Below are positions 8,811-15,534 of a DNA stretch of 15,534 nt, in pieces. A program made the translations under genes and the position numbers. The number at the start of each line of letters is the position of its first letter. Position 1 is the stretch's first letter. Location: positions 1-15,534 of the forward strand of contig JAIVFH010000538.1 of the NCBI GenBank assembly GCA_025765595.1, read 5' to 3'. Under the pieces are notes generated by a model. That model was not told where the DNA came from, did no database searches, and saw nothing but the letters and a program-made list of their open reading frames with translations. The DNA comes from Obelidium mucronatum (lineage: Eukaryota; Chytridiomycota; Chytridiomycetes; Chytridiales; Chytriomycetaceae).

Positions 8811-8895
8811 GATTAAGAAGTCTTATTGATCTACCGCAACTATCGAATCTACATCCAAATCTGAACCAACTGAATCTACAATCTAATCCAACCCA
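8811..8895 (+). other. Leader with candidate half-tRNA primer site
   Basis: The 85-nt leader is A/C-rich, has no ATG, and leads to CCCAATGG, so the gag-pol ATG at 8896 is the first start codon. No primer site starting TGG (complement of a tRNA 3' CCA end) follows the LTR. The first bases, GATTAAGAAGTC, complement GACTTCTTAATC, which resembles the anticodon loop and 3' stem of tRNA-Lys(CUU) except for one extra base. Internal half-tRNA priming is known for Drosophila copia; its use here is inferred. Confidence 0.4.
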
Positions 8896-11800
8896 ATGGC
8901 CATTACGAAACTGACCCGCCTCAATGCGGCCACCCAACAACATGCCATTCTTCAGAATCTTATCCTTGCTGTCAACGCGATTGACCGCCCAAAGGACCTG
9001 ACACGGCCACTGCTGGGACTCTTCAAGAATTTTGATCTTCTGATTGTCGATCACCCACCTCCATCCGCGGCCGAGTTCCCAGGCACTCGTGTGCCTGGTC
9101 AGGCCGCTGTCGCTGCCTTTGGTGCTGAAGGAGATGCGGACTTCCATCCGGGGTTCCCTGCAATAGCTCCACATCTTAACCAGGATAAACTTACAAAGCA
9201 AACGGAAAGTTGGGGCCTTCTCCAAGACAAAATCAGAGAAGAAGTTGCTAAACACCTTGACGCCGATCTTGGGAAATACTTGGTTCCTGTAATTGGCGTG
9301 CAGCAGTCCCTTTTCCAGACATGGGCGATCATCCGTCGGGAGATCAACCACAACACTGCCACTGCCGTCGACACTCTCAAAGCAAAGCTGGACAGAATGG
9401 TACAATCCTCTGAGAGCGTACTTGCCTATGCTCTACGTGTCGGAAAGGACATCTACACCCTGAGTCTGGACGGATATCCTACCGCTGCTGAACACCTCGC
9501 TGTTCATCAAGACTGGGGTCATCGATTTATCCTTGGTCTTCAACCAGACGTGGTCAGTCAATACAAGGAAGCCTTTGCCCGTCATTTGGTCAATGGAGTC
9601 ATTCAGCCGCTCACGACCATCGAAGGAATGACGGAATACCTCCAGATGGAAGCTGCCTTTGCTAGACAAGCTGCCGCTCATCGAGGAGAAGACACTACCA
9701 CTCCAGGTACCGCGTTACAAGCGTCCACCCACCCAATGCCCGCTGTTCCCATCGCTCCTGCGATTCCTGCCCCCACCTCAGCAGTTCGGACTGGAAACGG
9801 AAAACGGACAGGAAGAGTACCCCCTGCCGCTGCATTCAGTGCTTCTGCCGCTCCTACTGATTCAGGCTCCCCTCCAAACGAAGTATTCATCAAACAGCTT
9901 CCAATGGAAGTGCCTGTCTCTGACGCAGTTCTGAAGGAGGCAATGGACCGCTTTGGACCTACCTCTCGAGTTCATGCGGGGACCGGGCGTGTTGCGGGTC
10001 TGGGATGGGCGACTTTCGACTCTCCTGAACATGCTGCCAACGCAATTGCGTGCAAGAACATGTCCCTTGGCAAGCGTGGACCTGACGGAAAGCCTGTCGC
10101 AATTGTTATTGCAAAATCCAACAAACCTGCCGCTGGGCAAGGACAAGCTTTTGCTGCAACGGGTGATATTGTTGGATATGGTGTTCAGTTTATCCCAATA
10201 AATGCTGCTCCACAATACTCTCTCTTATCATCCACGGACAGCGTAACCGTTAACGTTGACTCTGCTGCCACGGGTAGTCTGGGAAATCATCCATCTTTTA
10301 TGCAGACGCCAAGAGCAGCCACTGTCTACCGCGGGATTGGCGGACAAGCTATCACAGGCTCTGGATTTGAAGGGGCTATTACTGGCTGCACAAGTATCAG
10401 TCAGCCGTACACCACCCCACCCTTTGAACATACGCCAACGGCCAGCCACAATCTACTCAGTGTTAATGATATTCTCACGAAGAACAATCACAGCGTACTG
10501 TTTAATCGCTCAGACATGTCTGTAAATATTGGACACTTTCCACCCAACCAAGACCACACTATACTGGCTAAGGGATTTCATGACCGAGGGCTGTTCCCCA
10601 TTGTGATACAAAGAGCCGTTGCGGCTACACTTGATTCTCCACCACCATCAACTGAGAGCTACGGACTAGCAGTGGACAACCGGAACCCCAGTTACACCAC
10701 AAAAGTCAGCAAATGGCACGGCCGCACTCACATAGGTGACTCCCAACTGGAGCGAAGCTACCGATTGAAAGCCGTAGATGGTCTAGACCTCGATCCATCG
10801 GAATTCTCAGACCTACCATGTCATTGTTCTGCATGCTATCAAGCAAAAATGCACCGCCTCCCTCATCCACGATCACACGGCGCTCGGTTTGAGCCAAGTA
10901 ATCTTCTCCAAGTTGTAACCGTGGATCTCATTGTGTTCTCCAAGAATAATGCCTCCCTTGGAGGAAACAAATACTGGATATCCTTCACTATCCCAAATGC
11001 CTTGGGATACCGCTTTGGATTTGGAGTTGATGGAAAGTTCAAGACTGCCAAACATCTAAAGTGGGCCCAGCAGTGGCTTGAGAGGACCACCAGCCAAAAG
11101 GTGAAATCCTGGTTTCTGGATAAGGGAGGAGAGAATCATCCTCGATGGTTCCTTGACACATGTGAAGAAGAGGGCATCTCGTTCATCAACTCAGGAACTG
11201 AAGAGCACCAGTCAATGGGTCTGGAGGAGGGATGGCATCGAATTGCTATGGACCGTCATCGTGCACTTCAGATTGCTGCCAATGCTCCAACGAACCTCTG
11301 GGTTGACGGTCTCAACTATCAATGCGAGATCTACAACTCCTTCCTACACAAGAATGATACAATCACTCCTCACCAAGCCTTGCACAACCGCAAGCCAACA
11401 GTCAGGGATATGCGTACTATGTTCTGTCTCGCCTTCATACGGGTACTACCAAAGAATCAGTTAGAGGGAAAGTCCAGTCCACGGTCAATTGCTGGGAGAT
11501 ACATCGGACACTCCAACTATCCTTGGCAACAAAAGCGCGAAACACCAGGGTATCGCATTCTCACCATCGATGATGACCCCCACTCGATCCTTGTTGGCCG
11601 CGATGTGGCATTCATCGAAGATCAATTCAATCTCGACGATATCCAGCCGTTACTTAAACCGATCCGAACAATCTCATGGTCCGACTACCGAGATGACATG
11701 GGTCTTGCCCATGACACGGAAGAAATCACGGCACGACTGCGCTCGCGCGTCGATTGGGATGAACTGTGCAATGATGTGGAGTCAAGCAGTCTGGACTTTG

Positions 11801-14040
11801 GTGACAGCAGTGACAGCACTCCAACAGCAAGTGATGCCTCCCCAACACCCTCTCTAACAGACGCGTCGCATGCTGCACCACCATCTTCAACAACGAGTGC
11901 TTCAACCCAACCCCCTGCACCGGAGTTCTCATCAGACGCGGGAGCGTCTGTTCCAGGAAGAATCTCCTCCGGTCGAGGACTGAACCAGGAACTACCAGCT
12001 CCGGATCTACTCAGTGATTCAGATGATGAATCGGATTACGAGGCTCCCACAACCCCCACGCCTTCTCCAAGAGCTCCGCGAGCGACCAGGTCCAACACCA
12101 CTCTCCCAGCTTTCAGTCGATCCCTTGGAAACGACGGTTTCGAAGACCTCAACGTTGCAGAACTTGCGGACTCTACCAACACTCGCCGAACTAAAGCAGA
12201 GCGCGGCGCGGCACACTACGCTTCAAGCTCTCGAGCTAAAGCTCGCCACCATCCAAAATCACCGGCATTCCAACCACACGATGGATTGGCAGCCTTTGTA
12301 ACTCCCATAGAGTTGCAGGAAGGATTTGCGGGTTTTGCATCTTGTGCCCAAGCGCTACTACTGCAAGAGGAAGACTGTGAAGACATCTACCTCGATGAAG
12401 AGAAGTTTATGACCGCAATTGGACAACGCTACGGTCTGGCACTCTCAGCCCTGAACGGACCTCGCATATCAGAAGGGCTCAAGGATGAACGCTGGCGGGT
12501 AGCAATCAACAAGGAGCTATCCACTTTCTGGGGTCTCAAGGTCTGGAAATTGGTGTGGCTACCTGCAGGAGAACGTACTCTGGGTACCATCTGGGTTCTG
12601 AAAGTGAAGAAGAATGACATAACAGGGGAAACCCAATACAAAGCCAGACTCTGCATGGATGGACGCAACCAGATCTACGGAACCGACTATGTACAGACAC
12701 ACGCATCCACGCCACACATGAATTCTTTGAAGGCCTTGGTAGCTGTGGTGACGGAGCGAGGACAAGTCACGCGCCAATGCGACGCTAAGGCGGCCCACCT
12801 GACCACTGAGCGTGATCGAGTCATGTATGTCAAGATACCTGTTGGTATGGAGGTTGCAGCGGAAGATCGAGGTAAAGTTCTGGAACTACTCCGGACAATG
12901 TACGGACAGAAACAAGCTCCCCTCATGTGGGAACGCAACCGCGACGCTGGGCTGGAATCCATCGGAATGACACGCTGCCCACATGAACCGCTACTCTTCA
13001 AGAAAGAAGTTGTCAAGAATGGGATCACTCACCTCATCTTCTGTCTGGTCTGGGCAGACGATTTCTTCTTCTCAGCAGATCTGGAAGTTGAATCGGAACT
13101 TGACGCAATGATCACTGAATTGGGAAAGCGTTTCGAGCTCACGGTGAAGCCATGTGTTGACCAGTTCATCAGCATCATGTTCCAGTTCAAGAAGGGCGCC
13201 ACTTCTATGAGCCAAGCCGCATACCAGGAATCCATTCTTCAAGAGTTCCTCGAAAATCCAACTGGAGAGCGGCGAACAGCATGGAGAAAGGCTGATGATA
13301 CTGACTTTGACTCCGTGGTAGACCCCACTCCTGACGATCTCGGCTTCATGAAGGACCGCAACTACTACAGGTTGGTTGGACTTCTCCAGTTCCTAACAAT
13401 CACTAGGCCTACCATCCAACAAGCAGTCGGAAAACTAGCGCGACACACTCTGCGAACGCGTCGCGTCCACTGGATGCGAGCGCAGGAACTTCTGGAGTAC
13501 CTCAACGGCACTCGAAACCATGGACTCATCTTCCGAAAATCCGATTCTCCTACAGAATTCACCCTTGAAGGCTTCAGTGATGCAGACTGGGCTGGCGACG
13601 CTGACACTAGACGATCCACTACTGGTGCTGTTGTCCGTCTGGGAAAGTCAGCTGTTCTAAGCTTCAGCAAGCGTCAACCCATCGTCGCAGACTCGACTGT
13701 ATCAGCCGAAGTAATTGCTGCGTGCTCTTTGGCAAAAGAGGTAGTTTGGGTTCGAAACTTACTTATCTGGTTCGGGTACCCGCAGATTGGACCCTCGCGC
13801 ATCTGGTGCGACAATCAAGGAACTGTATTTAATGTGGAGGAAGGAGCGCTGCGCCATAAGACCAAGCACATGGACGTCAAGTACATGTTTCTACGGGACT
13901 TGGTCCGCCAGAAGCTAGTCTCGATAGCCCACCTACCGGACGTAAAGATGATTGCCGATGTACTCACTAAGGGTCTTGGCTGGATAAAATTCGAATTTTG
14001 CCGCGATGCCTTCGGTGAAGTTGATGTCTCTACCCTGTAA
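8896..14040 (+). CDS. gag-pol: Copia Gag-RRM-Pol polyprotein, 1714 aa
   Basis: One frame with no shift. Gag core is at about 1-325. A probable RNA recognition motif follows at 329-408, and no CCHC knuckle is present. The aspartic protease has D455 in NVDSAATGS and a downstream HNLLSVNDILTKNNHSVLF segment. The integrase zinc site is H608-x3-H612-x31-C644-x2-C647, with catalytic D677, D742 and E778 (exact D-x35-E). A Ser/Pro/Thr-rich linker spans about 962-1170. The reverse transcriptase (about 1200-1450) has D1296 in QCDAKAAHL, MYGQKQAPLMW, and the WADD box with D1388 and D1389. RNase H has D1562 (SDADWAG), E1605 (SAEVIAA), D1639 (WCDNQG) and D1688 (IADVLTK). The order integrase before RT defines Ty1/copia. 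All catalytic acids are present, although the protease Gly is Ala and the RT Tyr-Val is Trp-Ala. The protein presumably assembles cytosolic particles that reverse-transcribe and integrate the element. Confidence 0.93.
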   Translation: MAITKLTRLNAATQQHAILQNLILAVNAIDRPKDLTRPLLGLFKNFDLLIVDHPPPSAAEFPGTRVPGQAAVAAFGAEGDADFHPGFPAIAPHLNQDKLTKQTESWGLLQDKIREEVAKHLDADLGKYLVPVIGVQQSLFQTWAIIRREINHNTATAVDTLKAKLDRMVQSSESVLAYALRVGKDIYTLSLDGYPTAAEHLAVHQDWGHRFILGLQPDVVSQYKEAFARHLVNGVIQPLTTIEGMTEYLQMEAAFARQAAAHRGEDTTTPGTALQASTHPMPAVPIAPAIPAPTSAVRTGNGKRTGRVPPAAAFSASAAPTDSGSPPNEVFIKQLPMEVPVSDAVLKEAMDRFGPTSRVHAGTGRVAGLGWATFDSPEHAANAIACKNMSLGKRGPDGKPVAIVIAKSNKPAAGQGQAFAATGDIVGYGVQFIPINAAPQYSLLSSTDSVTVNVDSAATGSLGNHPSFMQTPRAATVYRGIGGQAITGSGFEGAITGCTSISQPYTTPPFEHTPTASHNLLSVNDILTKNNHSVLFNRSDMSVNIGHFPPNQDHTILAKGFHDRGLFPIVIQRAVAATLDSPPPSTESYGLAVDNRNPSYTTKVSKWHGRTHIGDSQLERSYRLKAVDGLDLDPSEFSDLPCHCSACYQAKMHRLPHPRSHGARFEPSNLLQVVTVDLIVFSKNNASLGGNKYWISFTIPNALGYRFGFGVDGKFKTAKHLKWAQQWLERTTSQKVKSWFLDKGGENHPRWFLDTCEEEGISFINSGTEEHQSMGLEEGWHRIAMDRHRALQIAANAPTNLWVDGLNYQCEIYNSFLHKNDTITPHQALHNRKPTVRDMRTMFCLAFIRVLPKNQLEGKSSPRSIAGRYIGHSNYPWQQKRETPGYRILTIDDDPHSILVGRDVAFIEDQFNLDDIQPLLKPIRTISWSDYRDDMGLAHDTEEITARLRSRVDWDELCNDVESSSLDFGDSSDSTPTASDASPTPSLTDASHAAPPSSTTSASTQPPAPEFSSDAGASVPGRISSGRGLNQELPAPDLLSDSDDESDYEAPTTPTPSPRAPRATRSNTTLPAFSRSLGNDGFEDLNVAELADSTNTRRTKAERGAAHYASSSRAKARHHPKSPAFQPHDGLAAFVTPIELQEGFAGFASCAQALLLQEEDCEDIYLDEEKFMTAIGQRYGLALSALNGPRISEGLKDERWRVAINKELSTFWGLKVWKLVWLPAGERTLGTIWVLKVKKNDITGETQYKARLCMDGRNQIYGTDYVQTHASTPHMNSLKALVAVVTERGQVTRQCDAKAAHLTTERDRVMYVKIPVGMEVAAEDRGKVLELLRTMYGQKQAPLMWERNRDAGLESIGMTRCPHEPLLFKKEVVKNGITHLIFCLVWADDFFFSADLEVESELDAMITELGKRFELTVKPCVDQFISIMFQFKKGATSMSQAAYQESILQEFLENPTGERRTAWRKADDTDFDSVVDPTPDDLGFMKDRNYYRLVGLLQFLTITRPTIQQAVGKLARHTLRTRRVHWMRAQELLEYLNGTRNHGLIFRKSDSPTEFTLEGFSDADWAGDADTRRSTTGAVVRLGKSAVLSFSKRQPIVADSTVSAEVIAACSLAKEVVWVRNLLIWFGYPQIGPSRIWCDNQGTVFNVEEGALRHKTKHMDVKYMFLRDLVRQKLVSIAHLPDVKMIADVLTKGLGWIKFEFCRDAFGEVDVSTL
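9880..10119 (+). other. RNA recognition motif (RRM) within Gag
   Basis: Residues 329-408 match the beta-alpha-beta-beta-alpha-beta plan of an RRM. RNP2 is V330-F331-I332-K333-Q334-L335, then a helix (SDAVLKEAMDRFG), RNP1-like A367-G-L-G-W-A-T-F374, then SPEHAANAIACKNM and a last strand KPVAIVIAKS. Compared with the RNP1 consensus (R/K-G-F/Y-G/A-F/Y-V/I/L-x-F/Y), position 3 is Leu and position 5 is Trp. It occupies the nucleocapsid position where copia Gags usually carry a CCHC knuckle. Confidence 0.8.
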
Positions 14041-14054
14041 GGTCTTGGGGGGTG
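14041..14054 (+). other. Polypurine tract
   Basis: GGTCTTGGGGGGTG fills the 14 nt between the gag-pol stop and the 3' LTR. The G6 run is the expected RNase H-resistant primer for plus-strand synthesis, directly next to the LTR as in other copia elements. Confidence 0.85.
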
Positions 14055-14577
14055 TGTTACAAGTACAAGCCCTTCCGGCTATCTCCGCTACTTTTATTCC
14101 TTCACCTTCCTCAACATTCTTTTAAATTCTCGACCAATCACAGTGGACCACTATAGCTATCTCCACTTTCTCCAATTTTCCTTATAACGTTGGCAAATTC
14201 CCCCCAATTACTGCCATCCTTCAGTAATTGAGTCGTCGCCGCCGCCGTTCATCACCGTCTATCGTTGCTCACTACCTTGCAACGTTATCCAGGGTTAGCT
14301 ACAGTTGTTTCATTCACTCATTATTATCTCAGAAGTATAGTCGTATTTATTTAAATAAATGATCCTTCAGTAATTGAGTCGTCGCCGCCGCCGTTCATCA
14401 CCGTCTATCGTTGCTCACTACCTTGCAACGTTATCCAGGTAATTGAGTCGTCGCCGCCGCCGTTCATCACCGTCTATCGTTGCTCACTACCTTGCAACGT
14501 TATCCAGGTTACAATCAACTCCGCCTACCGACGTCATCCGTTCCGGCTGTTGCCGCAATCAATCATATCCTGTCGTT
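14055..14577 (+). repeat. 3' LTR (523 bp)
   Basis: Same length as the 5' LTR, and no difference was found in a read-through by eye. The three 69-bp units fall at 14225-14293, 14371-14439 and 14440-14508. AATAAA is at 14354-14359 and ACGTCA at 14531-14536. It should end the element's transcript, and it could also act as a promoter reading out into the detached channel tail. Confidence 0.93.
14225..14508 (+). repeat. Three 69-bp direct repeats in the 3' LTR
   Basis: These are the counterparts of 8458-8741 at a constant offset of 5767 bp, with the same 77-bp spacer between units 1 and 2 and direct abutment of units 2 and 3. Confidence 0.9.
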
Positions 14578-14582
14578 TTCCT
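14578..14582. repeat. Target-site duplication, right copy (ttcct)
   Basis: Exact repeat of 8283-8287 directly after the 3' LTR. It confirms integrase-mediated insertion and fixes the 3' LTR end, and therefore the unusual terminal TT. Confidence 0.9.
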
Positions 14583-15230
14583 GGTGCGCAAAGTCCACGA
14601 ATGCTGGTTTCCTCTCCGTTAAATATTACTGTCCCACCACCTGCTTCGATTCCTTTGAACGACACCATTAACAATGCAGATGAATTGGATATTCCTGTCT
14701 TTAGCAACCGACCCTCTTCTCTTGATTTGGAAATCGGACTTCCCTTAACTCGAGCATCCACCTTCCCTGAAATGTCACTGCACGATCACCATAATTTTAT
14801 GGGCATCAGTTCTGATGAGGATTCGGATCATGCGGAGAACACGACTTTGGGATCACACACGCCGTCAGCGCATTGGCAGAATGGAGGTGGAACATCGATT
14901 CGGGAGTTTAGATCTGGAAGCGTTCCGCGATTAGTAAACTTTGCCAGGAATGCTGGCGGTGGCATCATCGCACCTGCACGCCGCGCCATAAATCGGCCTC
15001 CTGTCCCAACGACTCGTCGGAGTATAGGTGGAATTGGAATCCGAGAAGTCGAGCGTCTTGCTGATGGACAGCTTATTGACACTTACGCGAAAACTGTGCT
15101 GTTTAAAGTTCAAGATTGGAAAGTGGAGTATAAATCCGATAAGCGAGAAGATGTGTTGATTATTAGAGTGAGGTGTAAAGACGATGAGAGTTATCGAAGG
15201 CTCATGAAGTTGTTGGCGGATTTTAGCTAA
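14583..15230 (+). pseudogene. Detached 3' part of the K+ channel gene (C-terminal tail)
   Basis: These 216 codons (215 residues plus TAA at 15228-15230) continue the frame of the channel exon that ends with CCT at 8287. With the element and one ttcct removed, codons join as ...TTT CCT GGT GCG... and the whole gene is 878 codons. The segment is hydrophilic, with Ser- and Pro-rich stretches, an Arg-rich part (PARRAINRPPVPTTRRS), and a conserved-looking end (DTYAKTVLFKVQDWKVEYKS then VLIIRVRCKDDESYRRLMKLL) that may form a small alpha/beta fold. No named domain was recognised. It is probably a cytosolic regulatory tail. A frame from 14550 begins with an LTR ATG and could give an LTR-started fragment, which is untested. 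Confidence 0.85.
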
Positions 15231-15297
15231 TGAATGGTTTGATCCAATAACAATTCTTTATTATAATGTATGCGGGTTCAAGCTTATATAGTGTTCA
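15231..15297. terminator. Convergent 3' region with minus-strand AATAAA
   Basis: 67 bp between the channel stop and the stop of the minus-strand gene on the right. The plus-strand tttatt at 15257-15262 reads AATAAA on the minus strand, 36 nt past that gene's stop, a good poly(A) position. For the plus strand only a weak caataa (15245-15250) is seen. Confidence 0.45.
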
Positions 15298-15534
15298 TTA
15301 TCCAGTCTTTGAAGTACGTGATCGACTGCTACTCCTCCAAACCACTGGAATCGTAGAAATTATTTGCAATGTGTCGGTTTGCGCAGAGGTGCTTGTAGGT
15401 GTACCACTGAAGCTCTTTCGATCTTTGGCTCCAGCCATCACAGAGGCGCGCTCTTTTGTTTCTTCCTCACTTTGAGAAATAATCTTGTCCTGCTGCGTGA
15501 TACTGCTATTTCGACCATGATTACTTGCTTTACC
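15298..15534 (-). CDS. Unknown protein, C-terminal end (partial)
   Basis: This minus-strand frame is open from the window edge for 78 codons, ending TAA at 15300-15298. I do not recognise it. It is hydrophilic and rich in Ser, Thr, Lys and Glu (for example SQSEEETKERASVMAGAKDR), like a disordered C-terminus, and closes with RSSSRSRTSKTG. Support comes from the uninterrupted frame and the AATAAA 36 nt beyond the stop. A plus-strand frame at 15266-15475 overlaps it but has no such support. Confidence 0.5.
   Translation of the reverse strand, partial: GKASNHGRNSSITQQDKIISQSEEETKERASVMAGAKDRKSFSGTPTSTSAQTDTLQIISTIPVVWRSSSRSRTSKTG

Larger units (their letters stand above)
8288..14577 (+). mobile_element. 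Full-length Ty1/copia LTR retrotransposon
   Basis: The 6290-bp element consists of a 523-bp 5' LTR, an 85-nt leader, one gag-pol frame (8896-14040), a polypurine tract (14041-14054) and a 523-bp 3' LTR, flanked by ttcct duplications. The domain order Gag, protease, integrase, reverse transcriptase, RNase H is that of the Ty1/copia superfamily. The LTRs read as identical, and the frame has no stop or shift, so the copy is young and possibly able to move. It sits in sense orientation in the last exon of the K+ channel gene. A diatom CoDi-type lineage is likely from context; a tree of the RT would be needed to place it. Confidence 0.95.

Noticed and set aside
8767..9405. Minus-strand 212-codon frame over the LTR/gag junction
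   Set aside because: It spans LTR, leader and gag on the opposite strand and has no recognisable motif. No antisense gene is expected there.
13561..14040. Separate downstream gene or envelope-like frame
   Set aside because: The region is the RNase H part of the polyprotein. The stop is 14 nt before the 3' LTR, so no env gene exists.
15266..15475. Plus-strand 69-codon frame
   Set aside because: It overlaps the minus-strand frame that is open to the edge and has a well-placed AATAAA. Its sequence shows no domain.

Overview
The window looks like nuclear DNA of a unicellular stramenopile alga, most probably a diatom. Genes are tightly packed (61 to 356 bp apart), introns are very short (44-79 nt) with GT-AG borders, one intact Ty1/copia retrotransposon is present, and there is no bacterial gene organisation. 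The species cannot be named from the sequence alone.

Left part (1-5753). A plus-strand gene cut by the window edge encodes the C-terminal end of a cysteine-rich protein with a lysine/threonine linker. It is followed by three tandem, same-strand (minus) paralogues at 712-2324, 2386-4008 and 4128-5753. Each has five exons with introns at identical positions and codes for 470-471 residues. The proteins join a circularly permuted papain-like (YiiX/NlpC-P60-type) domain, with His and Cys in the permuted order, to two C-terminal DM9 (DUF3421) repeats, a known sugar-binding module. No secretion signal is visible, so they look like intracellular enzyme-lectin proteins. The middle copy has a GC-AG first intron.

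Centre and right (6110-15230). A divergent plus-strand gene encodes a six-transmembrane voltage-gated K+ channel (S4 with Arg/Lys every third residue, filter TVGYGD). Its S6 helix appears to need an 8-nt microexon. The last exon is split by a full-length copia element (8288-14577) in the same orientation. The element has 523-bp LTRs that read as identical, a 5-bp target-site duplication (ttcct), a polypurine tract and one uninterrupted 1714-codon gag-pol frame. Removing the element and one duplication copy restores one frame of 878 codons, so the insertion is recent. As it stands, the channel would end 33 codons inside the 5' LTR and lose its C-terminal 215 residues.

The retroelement is unusual. 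In place of the nucleocapsid zinc knuckle, its Gag carries what reads as an RNA recognition motif (residues 329-408). The protease motif is DSAAT, the RT box is WADD rather than YVDD, each LTR holds three copies of a 69-bp repeat, and the LTR ends in TT rather than CA. The integrase and RNase H catalytic residues are all present. At the right edge, a minus-strand gene ends convergently with the channel gene.
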